Positions 34,674 to 46,590 of a stretch of DNA of 64,000 bases are shown piece after piece (the stretch's first letter is position 1; each line of letters opens with the position of its first letter). The notes beneath the pieces were generated by a model. It worked only from the letters and a program-made list of their open reading frames with translations. It did not search any database and was not told where the DNA came from. The stretch covers positions 1,054,001 through 1,118,000 of the forward strand of contig JAGFBZ010000708.1 of NCBI GenBank assembly GCA_018398805.1, in the 5' to 3' direction. Made by a program: the position numbers and the translations under genes. This DNA comes from Hirundichthys speculiger (lineage: Eukaryota > Chordata > Actinopteri > Beloniformes > Exocoetidae).

Positions 34674-35784
34674 CAGGCATGGACTGGCCATCGGGCGTAC
34701 CGGGCAATGCCCGGTGGGCCGACGCACATCTGTGGGCTGGCCGAGGTCTGTCATAAAAAAAAAAAAAAGTACATAGTTTTTATTGACCGCGACGGTAACG
34801 GACAGGTAGTCGGCTCATAAAAATCTCCGAGGGGGAGGGGGGGGGGACAACGACACACACTCAAAAAAACTCAAGAAAGAGACACTGACAGCTAATCAGA
34901 CAAGCGCTACAGTGCTGCGCTGATGTGAACGCAGTATGAACGTTATTTTCTGCTGAAGGGAGGGGGTGGAGGCGGGGCGGGGCCTTGCGAAGACACGAAG
35001 TGGCCCATTGGTTGATTTTCTTGACGGACATTGGGCTAGTCCAATTAAATTTCTCAGCTCTCGTTGGCCCGCCCGTCCCATCCCTCCTGACCAAATTTTG
35101 CCGTTTGGCCTGACCGGAGAGTGTGGTGGCTCGTGGATGAGTATGGAAATAGAGAAAAAAGCACAAAAGCGAAAGGGAGGAGCAGAAAAGCTCAGAGAAC
35201 GGAGACAAAAAAAATTAAAAGTGGATGCAGCAAAATGTGCCAAAATCACGGAAATGTTTTCAACCACAAGCTCGGGGGCGGGGGCCGCGGGGCCGTCGGC
35301 CGCGGGGCCGTCGAGTGAACAGGTGGTTGTCGGAGAAGAAGCGGACGAGGAGAGGGAGAAGGAGGAGGAGGAGGATGAGGAGGAGGAGAGAGATGAGACC
35401 CAGCAGCAGGGCGAGATTGAGGTCAGAATAGCTATTTGGAGGTGATCACCTGTGTGTGTGTCTGTGTGTGGTTTAGTCTTTGTTGTCAAATAATGCTTTG
35501 AGTAGATTTGGTGTCCAATTTACAGTGTTAAGTGTGTTAAAATATTAGTGTAACATTGCTTTGCTGAAATGCATGATAAATAATTGGTAGACATGAGTAA
35601 CACTAGTGACACTAACACCACTTTATTTTAATTTTTGAAACTTCACTATGTGCACATAGTATACAACATGCAGCATGTGCTTCCGCATATCGTATAAATA
35701 ACCGGCATTTTTGATCCCCGGCGTATGGTGGGCCGCCAGGGATCAAAAATGCCCGGGCCATTTTTTGGTCCCAGTCCAGCCCTG
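34674..35784 (+). mobile_element. hAT transposon derivative with perfect 8-bp duplication
   Basis: TGTGTAGA flanks it at 34666-34673 and 35785-35792. Ends CAGGCATGGACTGGCC and CCAGTCCAGCCCTG are inverted matches. At 1.1 kb it keeps the first exon of its transposase but none of the catalytic region. Confidence 0.92.
35137..35445 (+). pseudogene. First-exon remnant of hAT (ZMYM1-like) transposase
   Basis: The frame opens MSMEIEKKAQKRKGGAEKLR and passes through KLKVDAAKCAKITEMFS to a serine/alanine/glycine stretch and a long glutamate run. Lysine-rich starts followed by AAKCAKITEMF and acidic tracts are known from hAT proteins annotated as zinc finger MYM-type 1-like in fish. The frame then stops at 35445. 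A donor-like GAG|GTCAGA follows the acidic tract, so the open frame may simply be the exon of a spliced gene whose other exons were deleted. Confidence 0.6.
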
Positions 35785-35964
35785 TGTGTAGATGTGTTCA
35801 GGGTGTCGGCTGGCGTGGTGACCGGTGATCTAGTCCTCTGACCATCTCACCTCAGTGCTGCTACCTGCATCTGTTTATGTAGTAATTTCATTCACTCATT
35901 TGTGTGCTCTCCTCTCTCTGTCCTCCATCCTCTCTCTGTCTTGTCTCTTCTTTCTTTTTCTTTC

Positions 35965-36290
35965 TTTATCCAGCTGGTCTTCATCAGGAAGGTCCCCCAT
36001 ATGATCCAGGTCCTGCTCAAGGTTTCTTCCTCTTAAAGTGGAGTTTTTTCTTGCCACTGTTTGGCTTAAAGGTTTTTATTCCTCCCTCTGTGGGAGGTTT
36101 TTACTTGCCATTATGCTTGATTTGGATTTAATATTATAATTTTAATTGATAATATTTGTTCGGGGGTCATGCTCTGGGTTTCTGTAAAGCACCTAGAGGC
36201 AATTGGCATTGTAACAGACACTATACAAATAAATGTAAATGTAAATGTAAATGTAAATGTAAATGTAAATGTAATGTAATTGAATTGAAT
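35965..36290 (+). mobile_element. 3' end of an L2-like LINE
   Basis: Contains GATCCAGGTCCTGCTCAAGG, TTTCTTCCTCTTAAAGTGG and TTGCCACTGTTTGGCTT, ending in a short AAATGT tandem tail (36233-36275). Related tails are at 41640-41985 (+), 45456-45575 (-) and 50262-50420 (-). The one at 41640 follows reverse-transcriptase sequence, which shows this is a LINE 3' UTR. Confidence 0.65.
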
Positions 36291-37748
36291 TGAATATAAT
36301 GGAAACTTTTCTCACAAAGCACTTAGAGCACTTTGTAGAAAACAAACCACAATAAACACACACTTATACTGCTTTAATATACAAGTGCATTGTATTGCTT
36401 GTTTTTATGTACTTCTGAAAGTTCAAATGTAGTTGTGACAACACACATTCAGTCCTACTGAGGAGAAGTGTGCAAGTAAATGATTATTACATACAGAACA
36501 TATTTTTAAATAGTTTCTGGTAGAGTAAATCTGTCTCTGCTGGTTGACACATGCCTTCATTTCACAACACAATGCAGAGAATGAAACAGACCAAAGATGC
36601 CGACCAAGCAACTACATCTGCAAACCAACGCTGTCAGGCAATAAATGACCAGAAATAACCACGTTGATGTACTAACATTATGTTAATGCAACAACTTTGT
36701 TCATTAACATAACATTGCAGTCACTAAGTGCAAGCTACTGATCTAGTGAGTGCAATAAACCACGCTTATAAGCACAAGCCTCCCCCTGTCATGACAGGGA
36801 CTTCAAGTCAAGTGCACATTATTGTCTACAGTGTACAAAGCTATAACTGCACTGACTGTGCAGGCTGATTGTAATTAGTTAAAGACGTCTACCACTGGCC
36901 ATCAGTATAGAATAGAGACACATTACATACAAGAAGGCAATAAAGTGAGCTCATTAACTGCTAACAGCCTAAGTAGCTTCAGTGATGGGTCCCCTGCTGG
37001 AAATTTGGGTCGATGCAGAAGCAGTAATTACACTTCTGCCTAAGTGTCTTAATGTGACTGCTTGTATTGTTTACTTTTTGTTTCCTGCAGAAAACTGGCT
37101 GATGGATCATTTTCATTTACAATGAGTTCTCTGTGCGCACATGCATCCACCTGTCCACACATGCATTTGAGTGCATGTGTGGAACATATCATATTATACA
37201 GTAATATTAAAAGTTACACAACTGTGCAAAAATCTTAGGCACCCATACTCTTGACGAACTATCAATGTTTTAATGATATAAAAATTTATTTTTACTCCTC
37301 TTTAAGATACAAACTCAAAATACGGGAACCTGACGTTCTTAAACCAAACTAGAAAGGAATCCTAATTTTGTTGACTTCTGCATTGACCTGAATTTTTCAC
37401 TCTTGCGACTCCATTATAGCATGGGTCAACACGCATCCAGTCAAACGGATCTCAGCACCGGACGCTCCAGAGACATGGGGTTCCTGAGGAGGGACAGACT
37501 CTGAGAACATAGCCCTGGAGGTTCCTGGTGTTACAGCCAGTGAAAATAACGCGTCACAGTAAACTCATGATCACAAACAGTTATAAGTCACTTGCCGTAA
37601 TTGCAGAGCATTACGCAAAATGTCTCTAAATCACTTTTGAATGGCTGCATATTGCCTGAAACTTCACAGAGGGCTATACATTACAGTAAACTTACACAAA
37701 GAAATAATAATTTTACCTTCAATCCATGTCTTTGTACATATGGGTATA
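36291..37748. other. Mostly unique sequence
   Basis: Complex sequence from 36420 to 37200, a candidate conserved block. CAACTGTGCAAAAATCTTAG near 37218 looks like a Tc1-type MITE end without its partner. No gene. Confidence 0.35.
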
Positions 37749-38216
37749 CAGTAAACCCCCACACTTCGCGGTTAATGGGGGCTGTGACCCCCCCGCGAAT
37801 GGTGAAAACCGCAATGTGGATGTACATGTATATGTACATACAGTGTACTTGTACTTGTGTACGCAAAATCTATGGAAGGTACACTCACTTTGAGATCTCT
37901 CCTCTGTGAGTAGCTGACGAGAGCAAGAGATGGGAGATGCGGGGACGCATGTCAGCCAATCAGAGTACAGACAACCGACAGCACAGTAATGTCCGTCATA
38001 GCAGCCAATCACAGGCCTAGATTTTCATTCATGGGGCCTCCCCTGTCGGCTCTTGTTGCTTCCTGAGACTCGTTCTTGATGTGATGGGTTTCTCTTCAGC
38101 CTCGCGCGCTTCGTTTGAATTTTTTTCTGAATATTTTTTTTCTATGAATATTTTTGAAAATTCCGCGATGTACTGAGACCTCGATTGCTGAGACCGTGAA
38201 GTGTGGGGGATTACTG
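37749..38216. mobile_element. Tigger/pogo-like MITE, second family
   Basis: Ends CAGTAAACCCCCACACTTCG and AAGTGTGGGGGATTACTG, flanked by TA on both sides. The sub-end CGCGGTTAATGGGGGC is related to that of the elements at 2607 and 45832. Confidence 0.82.
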
Positions 38217-38469
38217 TAGTCTAAAGCTAGCTGTCAATCAAATAGCAACTGGTCATTTGATTGGGTCGCTGCAATTATATTGCTTTATATAATTTTACCT
38301 GATGTGATACAAAAAAAACGAACCCCGCCCCTGTGTGTGATTTTATTTCTACCAGTAGGCATTTCCTTAAAATAGGTTCCTCTTACCATCGTTATGCAGA
38401 TAACACAAAGCTTTAATTATCACTAAAACCTAATGTTGACAGTAACCTTAATGCACAACATAATTAGTA

Positions 38470-39205
38470 CAGTAGAACCTCTACTTACGAAATTAATTAG
38501 TTCTGGAAGTAGTTTTGTAACCTGAAAATTTCGTAAGTAGAGACGTGTTTTCCATGTAAATGTCCTAATCCGTTCCAAGCCCCCAAAATTCAAACATACC
38601 AATTTTTAATAAATTATAAATAATACATGAAATGACATAAAAACCTGTAAGAAATACATGTTAGAACTAGAAAAGCGCTCGGAGAGCGCAGACCTCTGCC
38701 AAGCGCAACAATTTCTGGAAATTTGAAAGTGATCGAGAATCCAGGATTTTTTCCGGATCACACCCAAAATGAAATCAGTTCTTCCTTTCTCCTGAAAATT
38801 TCATCAAAATCCATCTATAACTTTTTCAGTTATCTTGAACACAGACAGACAGATAAACGTAAAACATAACCTCCTTGATGGAGGTAAAAAATGTTCATTT
38901 ACCTGGGTTGCTGGGTTACGCTCATAAAGACAAGAGGCCCTCCTAGCCAATGGGATGCCAGGAAGATGCTAAGCGATAGCCAATGGCAGAGCAGCTCGGA
39001 CGCACCGCTTTCAAACCGAGATACAGAGCCGACAAGTATGTTTACATTCAGTAAACTCTGGGAGCTGCGAGTAGCAGCGCTACTGTATTTTTGCCTTTGG
39101 TATCCTAAAATTTCTTTTGTAACAAGAGGCAATATTTTCCCATTGAGGCATTTCGTAACCTGAAAATTTCATACGTAGAGACGTTCGTAAGTAAAGGTAC
39201 TACTG
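38470..39205. mobile_element. TA-flanked MITE, family T, with nested family R copy
   Basis: Ends CAGTAGAACCTCTACTTACG and GTAAGTAAAGGTACTACTG, with TA on both sides. A reversed, shortened family R copy lies inside at 38666-38887 and must be younger. Confidence 0.82.
38666..38887. mobile_element. Family R repeat copy 4, reversed, nested
   Basis: Runs from ACTAGAAAAGCGCTCGGAGA to ACCTCCTTGATGGAGGTAA. Confidence 0.75.
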
Positions 39206-39380
39206 TATATCTCAAAGATTACAAAACTGAGGTTCTGATCAGAACAAATCTTTTGCCATAGCAGTCAGTCACTATAGCGGCCATCTCTGGCAAAATTAAG
39301 ACCGTCTCTAAGAATCTGGATTTACTCTTATCAGTATTACAGTAATGACTAGAATAATGAAGTTTTGTGTTGTCTGTTTT

Positions 39381-39804
39381 TATTACCTCCGCCAACGAGC
39401 TTATGTTTTGGTTGGCGTTTATCTGTCTGTCTGTGTTCAAGATAACTCAAAAAGTTATGGATGGATTTTGATGAAATTTTCAGGAGTTGTCAGAAATGTG
39501 AAAAGGAAGAACTGATTTCATTTTGGCTGTGATCCAGAAAAAATCCTGGATTCTGAATCACTTTCAAATTTTCTGTGACATTGCGGTCAATGGGGCCAAA
39601 AATTTTGTTTCCTCAATATCTCCATTAATTATTGCCCAAAACCCATTAAAATTGACTCAGGGATTGACAATGGGAACCTCTATTAGTTTTCAAAGGCAGA
39701 TCCGGATCTGATCCAGAACACAGATTTTATCGGAATCTGTAAATCGCTATATGGGGAATTGTTGCGGTTGGCGGAGGTCTGCGCTCTCCGAGTGCTTTTC
39801 TAGT
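39381..39804. mobile_element. Family R repeat copy 5, full length
   Basis: Starts TATTACCTCCGCCAACGAGC and ends CTCCGAGTGCTTTTCTAGT; full body as in copy 2. Confidence 0.8.
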
Positions 39805-40680
39805 TTAGTAAATATTACATGAATAATGAGTCGAACCTAAAAACTACTGCCTTCCCACAGTCCTTCTTTATTAATTTAAAGGCTGCACACCAGAATAATG
39901 AGTGATTAGATAATTGCGGCAGCACCTGTGCCAATCAAATCCACCTACTTTTACCATTGCTGTGTGGCTCCCTGGGCTGAGAGATTAACAGGATCCATGA
40001 GGAATGGGCTGCTGTACTGGTTTAGAGCCATTGCTCAGTCTTATATCCAGCTGGGCTCTACACAACTTCACAATCAGTGTACAACAAAAAGAGATCCCTT
40101 TAAATCCACAGAAAGAAAACAACTCTTTTGGCCAACACCATATCACACTCAATACACATTTGAAATAAAAATCAATTTTTGTCACAGCCTGCTAAAACCA
40201 TCACCCCAGCCCTCACCTCCTTAACCTGCCAGTTTTCTTGCCAGTCCAAGCCACGATCAACTGTTTTAAAAGTAGAATCTTTGTGTTTGCAGTGAAGGGA
40301 GTTTCCCATCAGTCATTTGGGCTTCATTGTGACCAAGGGAGGGATTAGTGGGCTTTCAGACAGCTTCACACGGAGAGCCACAGTCCGTCTTATCAGAGGC
40401 ACTTGCCTATCTGTCTGCCTCACTCCCAGGACCAGTGATTTCACACGGATTAGCACACAAAGTTTGCTAATCTCTCCCTGAACTCTCTTTGTATTGATGA
40501 GCATCTCAAACATGAATGCACACATCTGTTGGCAGCAACAAGTATTGCACATGGTCAAACACACAAATAATTAAAGAAAATTACTATTAGAATGTAATAA
40601 TCAAATTGAGCAGAGACCTCAGTACTTCTCAAAGAGTTCAGTCAATTAATTTAAGTTGTCAGTGTCCAGTGCCTTAAACA
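39805..40680. other. Unique block, candidate conserved non-coding element
   Basis: Complex sequence with no TE ends. GATTAGATAATTGCGG and TTATTAATTTAAAGG are AT-core motifs of homeodomain type. No exon is supported. Confidence 0.3.
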
Positions 40681-40689
40681 TGAAAGGAG

Positions 40690-41190
40690 CACACCCCGGT
40701 CCAATCTCATTCAATTGTGAAGTGGTTCAAAATTGCCAGGGGTGAAGCAACAGGAATGAGAATCAGCACCTCCAAATCTGAAAGAAAAGGGTACAATGAC
40801 CTCTCTGTAGGAGTGAGGTTCTACCTCAAGTGGTATATCAAGGTCCTATTCACAAATGAGAGGAGAATGGAGCAGGAGGTTTACAGGCAGATTGATGCAG
40901 CATTGGCCGTAATGGTGGCAAAGAGAGAGTTGAGCAAAAAGTCAAGACTCTGTTTATCAATGAATCTTCGTTCCCACCCTTACCTGTGATCATGAACTGT
41001 GGATAGTGACCGAAAGAATGAGTAGAGTCGCTGCTCCTCCACATAGAGCGGAGCGAGTTGAGGTGATTCGGACATCTGTGAGGATACCGATTTGACGCCT
41101 AGATTCCTCTCTCCAGACATGTTTGAGGCCCAACCGGACTGTTTCTCTTGGCTCGCCTGGGAACATCTTGTGATTCCCCCGAGGAGGTGC
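40690..41190 (+). pseudogene. LINE reverse-transcriptase C-terminal fragment
   Basis: Reads GMRISTSKSE and, further on, RRMEQEVYRQIDAALAV and AKRELSKKSRLCL. A degenerate GHL-like segment follows (GAGTTGAGGTGATTCGGACA). These are blocks from a non-LTR retrotransposon abundant in fish, probably RTE-like. The C-terminal block of what looks like the same family (EKRLGVLPEELVEAAG) is at 58383-58535. Multiple frame breaks; no catalytic centre remains. Confidence 0.65.
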
Positions 41191-41299
41191 ACATTTTATC
41201 AGCACTGAGTAGAGTCCAAATTTTGTTGTAATATTTTTTTTTTTTGACAAAGTCTCGCAGTTCCATTCTGTTGGAGTGTCAAAACTACAAAAACTACAA

Positions 41300-41985
41300 T
41301 AAAGAAACAAGAAACTGCAGAAGATTGATTCTTCACTGCGATGCCGATGATACGGAGCTGTATTTATCCATGAAGCTGGATGAAACAGAGTCGTAGGCCA
41401 AACGTCAGGCACGTCTAAATGACATTAAGACCTGGATGTCCACAAACATTTGGCTTTTAAATTCTGATAAAACAGAGTTATTGTCTTTGGTCACAAACAC
41501 CTGTGAAACGGATTAGCTGATTTTATATTGTCCTACAAATACAAAATTCTGCTACTTACATATAAGGCCCTTAACAGCCAAGCTATTCATTACATGAGAT
41601 TATAAATTCTCCAGCTAATAGGTAATTACTATTAATATATTTTGTCCGATAAAATATTACAAATATATTTTTGCCTCTCCTCTTTCTTTTCTATCTCCCT
41701 CCTCTTCTCTGTCTTTACTCAGCTAGTCTTCAGCAGGAAGGTCCTCTCCCTTATGATCCAGGTTGTGCTCGAGGTTTCTTCCTCTCATAGTGGGGTTTTT
41801 CTTGCCACTGTTTGGCTTGAAGGTATTTTTTCCTGATAGGAGAGCTTTTACTTGCCATTTAAGAATATTACTTTAGTGAATAATATTTGCATGGAGTCAT
41901 GCTCTGGTTCTTTGAAAAGCATCTAGAGACAATTTGTATTGTAATAGACACTATACAAATAAAGTTGAATTGAACTGAATTAAAA
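41300..41985 (+). pseudogene. L2-like LINE 3' part
   Basis: Translates as ADDTELYLSMKLDETES, then DIKTWMSTNIWLLNSDKTEL, which is the reverse-transcriptase ADD region and following block. The first residue of the YADD motif is changed and a stop is present. A 3' UTR with GATCCAGGTTGTGCTCGAGG and TTGCCACTGTTTGGCTTG follows, ending in a TTGAA-type tail. 5' truncated and inactive. Confidence 0.75.
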
Positions 41986-42478
41986 TGAATATTACTACAT
42001 TCATGCGCGTCTTTGTTTTGGCGCTTTGACATGGCAGGTACTCCAGTGCCTCCTGGTAGCCCTATCCAACAGGGCGTATGATTTTGAATCATAACACTCC
42101 CTCACATCTCCTTCTTTTATTTATTGATACATTTTTATATTCGTCGTCCATATCGTGTTAATACATAGTACTCACAAAAAGTTATATAAATATTTGTCTT
42201 TTTAGGTGAAATGTATGAAAAAAGTTTAGGCTACAGTGATATTGTATCATGTTTGTATGGCATTTAAGTAGGAGCATGGAATGGTAATTTCCTCATCAAT
42301 TCAACTATTTATTGAAAATTTAACAACAGTGGTGGGTATAGACCTTTTCGGGCCAGCCCCCCGGAATTAGCCCGTTCGCCATTGCGGGGTTGTGCTACAG
42401 AGCGACACTTTCACCGGCATTGCAGATTAACCAGTATTTTTCTCTTTCTACAAATATATATTTTTATAATGTCGAGTC

Positions 42479-42673
42479 GGTCGAGTGGGAATACATGTTC
42501 CGTCATAAACTGTGCTAACAAGGGCGTGAAAATTCAACAATGGAAGAAGAAAGTATGTGAAATACACAAGCCTTTACTGCACGAAGACTGCCTTGTTTGC
42601 AGAACAAGAAGTTAGGAAGACGTGGGTGAAAAATATCAACAGAAAGAACTTTGTTCCAAATGAATACAGCCGG
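42479..42673 (+). pseudogene. THAP domain first exon, frameshifted
   Basis: ATG opens MSSRSSGNTCSVINCANKGV, with the C-x3-C pair that starts a THAP finger, and reaches CEIHKPLLHEDC before a stop. In another frame the sequence resumes WVKNINRKNFVPNEYSR and ends at the donor CGG|GTGAGT. In intact THAP proteins the next exon supplies the CSKHF motif, which is absent here. One indel near 42600 separates the two parts. Confidence 0.7.
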
Positions 42674-43160
42674 GTGAGTTTTCGTTAACATTCAATCTCG
42701 TACTACTCATAGTTTCGCTGAGAGTCCCGGACGATTCTGGCCGAAAGAACAGCAGTATGAGGCTACTGTAGCCCTCGGCACTAGCACAAGCCTATAAATG
42801 AATGAATGAATGAATTATGAGAATGATAAAATAAATCAAATATAACATTAACACATAGCCTAATTTACCGCTAGCGTTATCGTTACAGTAGTATAATCTT
42901 TATGGCTTGTTGACGTTAGTTATAGCCAGCGTTGTATTTTTCATGTATTCCCACAGTTTTTAGTGTTTGATTATGGGAATAGATCATGCTATTTCTATAA
43001 CCAATCATTAAAAACAGCGATAAACTACCTTCATCTGTAACTGCAGGCCACTGCCTAACATCATCAATCCAAGACATGTCTGCGTTATCCGTAACAGATG
43101 CTCCATGCTACTGTGTTTGGGTTACTTGGTGGAGCACCGCACACTCCAGTTATGGCTGGG

Positions 43161-43174
43161 CCACTAGGGGGCGC
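43161..43174 (+). promoter_or_regulatory. CTCF-type motif inside a transposon
   Basis: CCACTAGGGGGCGC fits the CTCF core consensus at every position. It lies 35 bp inside the right end of the THAP element. Motif match only; occupancy is unknown. Confidence 0.5.
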
Positions 43175-43209
43175 ATGTCCACAATTTTTAAGTCGAAAAG
43201 GTCAATACC

Positions 43210-44560
43210 ACAATTAAAAAATGTCCACAGGGCACTGTTCATAAGAGGTCATCATCATGGGATCTGGCCAAAGGATGTCCACCTCTGTGGACATTTCTAT
43301 GACTCTCTGTATCCCTGTTGCAACCTGCTGATGACACTCTTTGAAATTCAAAGCTCAGTGTAAAACTCCGCCTCATGATGGCCAGGTTCAGCTGATCGAT
43401 TGTTAGGTGTCGTCTTGGTCTCATGATGTCAGAATGTGAACCGCATGATGAAGTTTGAACAGTAGCTCCATCCATCCATTATCCATGTGCATTTGGTCCT
43501 ATACAGTGTCACAGGTGGAGAGAAGAGCCACATAGCTTAAAATAACAATAGTTCCTTTGTGATGCTTTAAATACTAAAAATGCTAAAAATACATCGATAT
43601 TCATTTTCCAGCATTTGGAAATCTTAAAATATACTATATTGTCATGTCTCTATGCTCCGATTTGAACTTACATGCATAACTAAGAATTTAAATCCCATTT
43701 GAAATCTGCCAGTGTGTCGAGGCACTCATGGTATGAAAAGTAAGAAGCACAAAAAAATAAGAACAATTAGGAAAACAAAGCCATGAATGTTCTCTGTAAA
43801 TAATCCATGGGACTCCTAATTGCAGAATTTATGAACAGTAGTATTCCTTTATGTTTTCCATTCCCCTCTTTACACAGTAGATAACTGTCGCCCCCATTAA
43901 ATGCTGGGAACACTTGAGGATGGTACCGAATGGGAGAACACAGACGCCTAATTCAATCAGAAAGCCCAAGGGCAGCCAAGCATGTCTAACTACATCATGG
44001 TTAAGCATCTTGATTTTGTCAGAATTATAGAAAATGACAAGTGAACTCGACATGAACCAGAGAGTCGAGGGGAATCCTTGTATTGGCATTTCTTAATCTG
44101 AGCAGACCGGTGCCAGAAAATCAATACTTTCAAGCCAAGCTCCTGTTATGCTCTTTTCTTTCCTTGAGGCTGAAGGAAAGAGCTCCCAAGCACCAACATA
44201 CAGTAAAACAGTAACATATTCAGACCGTACACTCTCTAGAGTATACAGTTTCAAAAGAGACCAACTTTTTAAAAAAATTTTTTTTTAAATAAATTCTCTT
44301 TCATATCTATCTAAAACGATTTGATTTTTACTCAAAAGCTGGCTTCATTCAAGTCCACTTATTTAAACATTTTGCAAATGAAAACGTAAGACAAAACATT
44401 GTGTATACAGTCATGTGCAAAAGTTACTGTGACCTCTTTGTTTTTAATGTTTTTCCCTGTAAAAACATAATAGAAATGTCCAGTTACAGTGGATCTCAGT
44501 AGTAGGCAGATAAAAGAGAACATACTTTATCTCTGCCATTATTTATTTAACTAAAATAAA
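43210..44560. other. Unique sequence with candidate conserved block
   Basis: From about 43660 to 44230 the sequence is complex and free of TE ends, with motifs such as CTCCTAATTGCAG and GCCTAATTCAATC. A Tc1-type end (TACAGTCATGTGCAAAAG) near 44408 lacks a partner. No exon. Confidence 0.35.
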
Positions 44561-44951
44561 ACCAAAAGTGCAGACCTACGCCAAGTGCAACAATTCCCCC
44601 ATATAGCGATTTACAGATTGCGATAAAATCCGCATTCTGGAACAGATCCGGATCAGCCTTTGAAATTTGATAGAGGTTTCCATTGTCAATCCCTGAGTCA
44701 AATTTCATGAGTTTTGGGCAATAATTAATGGAGATACTGAGAAACAAAATTTTTGGCCCCATTGACGGCAATGTTATCGAAAATTTGAAAGTGATCCAGA
44801 ATCCAGGATTTCTTTTAGATCACACCCAAAGTGAAATCAGTTCTTCCTTTTCACATTTCTGACAACTCCTGAAAATTTCATCAAAATCCATCCATAACTT
44901 TTTGAGTTATCTTGCTAATAAACAGACATAACCTCCTTGGCGAAGCTAATA
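44561..44951. mobile_element. Family R repeat copy 6, reversed
   Basis: Runs from GTGCAGACCTACGCCAAGTG to CATAACCTCCTTGGCGAAG; full body, terminal few bases lost. Confidence 0.78.
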
Positions 44952-45455
44952 ACATAATATTTTATTATCTATTACTAAGACCAACTATGATCAGAGTTTT
45001 ATTGCATTTTTAGACAAAAAACATGATTAAAAGAGGAGGTACTAGATTTTATCCTTTATCTTGATCTTTTAATATCACTAATGGAAAAAACAGTACAACA
45101 TAACCATGTTGTACTAAAACTTTCCCTTTAAATCAAGAAGACAAAATTGGTATTAAATTTCAACATGTTCATCAGCTCATCATGTGTGGAGCTCATACAG
45201 CTGCACCACAAGTTACATTTGTAGGGGCAGAATCAGGTTGTGGTCTAATCTGGAGTAAAACATTTTCTGCGCTCAGGTATCCAGGCCACACATTCAGTCG
45301 ATTTTATGTTTCGGCTGTAAGTGTTACGCAGACGTGCTGTTCGTCAACAAATGATGCAGCAGAGTCGAATCTACTGCTGCGCTGCTCTCACTTCACATCG
45401 GAGGGGATGCAGCTGCTGTCTGACCCACATAATCAAACTGGTAACAAGCGTTAAA
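44952..45455. other. No gene seen
   Basis: Unique sequence. A 90-codon open frame at 45182 has no recognisable feature. Confidence 0.35.
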
Positions 45456-45575
45456 AAAAAAAATTCAACTCAATTCAATTTTGTTTGTATAGCATCTGTT
45501 ACAATGTCAATTGTCTCTAGGCGCTTTACAGAGACCCAGATCATGACCCCAAGCAAATATCATTAACTAAAAATA
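45456..45575 (-). mobile_element. L2-like LINE 3' tail, reversed
   Basis: Contains TTCAACTCAATTCAATTTTG and GTCAATTGTCTCTAGGCGC, the reverse of the tail seen at 36180-36230 and 41890-41960. Confidence 0.6.
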
Positions 45576-45831
45576 TAATATTGAATCCTTTTTTGTGATC
45601 AAATTTTTATATTTATTTATGTTTTATTAAGGTGAAAAAGAGACATGAGAAATTATATTGAACAATAACAAAATGTAATAACAATAAACAACAACAACAA
45701 AAAAAGAAAAAAGAAAGGCAAGGAAACAACCATGATAAAGCAGACCATGCGTTATGGCAAAAGTGTATGACCAACCTTCCAAATTAAAAAAAAAAAAAAT
45801 ACGTACACACATATACACATACAGTGATCCC

Positions 45832-46310
45832 TTATTTCATGGTTAATGGGGACCGGGGCCCCCCTGCGAGAATCAAAATCTGTGAACTGGAGCCGGAGTC
45901 CCTCGAGCCTCAATAATGTGTTTAAAATATGTTTAAAAACCGCAAAAAAGTAGCGAGACACTGCAGCGAAACAAGACAAAGGCTCAACTGTGGTCTTTCT
46001 GTTACCTTCACAGCCTCTGGTCTCTGAACCGTAGTAAAAAAACCGCTCTTTCATCTAACTTCGTTTCATTCTGCTGTCCCACGACGCACACACTACATTA
46101 CCCATAAGGCCACACCATTACCCATAAGGCCACCTTCTTAAAGGGCCAGGCTGGCTCACAACATTTCTTTGCTGCAAGAGAATGCGCACAACATCCTGTG
46201 ATGTTTCCGCAATTTTTTCTTGATTTTTTTTTTATATTATATATTTCTGAAAAAATCTGCGAATAACTAAAACCGTGAAACTCAAAGCGCGAATTGGCGA
46301 GGGATCACTG
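45832..46310. mobile_element. Tigger/pogo-like MITE, copy 2
   Basis: CAGTGATCCCTTATTTCATG at the left and GCGAGGGATCACTG at the right, TA on both sides. Reverse orientation relative to the copy at 2607. Confidence 0.85.
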
Positions 46311-46590
46311 TACATACACATACCCACATATATATATACTAAAAATTAAAGGAACACTTTGAAAACACATCAGATCATAATGGGAAAAAAAAAATCATGC
46401 TGTTTATTTATTTTGATATGGACTGGTTGATGTGTTAGGAACAAAAGGATGCCACATCATTCGATGGAAATGAAAATTATCAACCTACAGAGGGCTGAAT
46501 TCAAAGACACCCCAAAAATTAGAGTGAAAAAATGATGCGGCAGGCTAGTCCATTCTGCTGAAATTTCATTGCAGCAACTCAAAATGGTAT

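Larger units (their letters stand above)
42335..43209 (+). mobile_element. THAP-domain DNA transposon derivative (P-like)
   Basis: Ends GGTATAGACCTTTTCG and CGAAAAGGTCAATACC are inverted matches. Inside is one exon of a THAP zinc-finger protein with a good donor. THAP domains occur in P-element transposases. The superfamily is inferred; I found no clear target duplication. Confidence 0.6.

Noticed and set aside
34896..35489. 197-codon minus-strand frame
   Set aside because: Antisense shadow of the acidic hAT exon; the serine run mirrors the glutamate/aspartate codons on the other strand.
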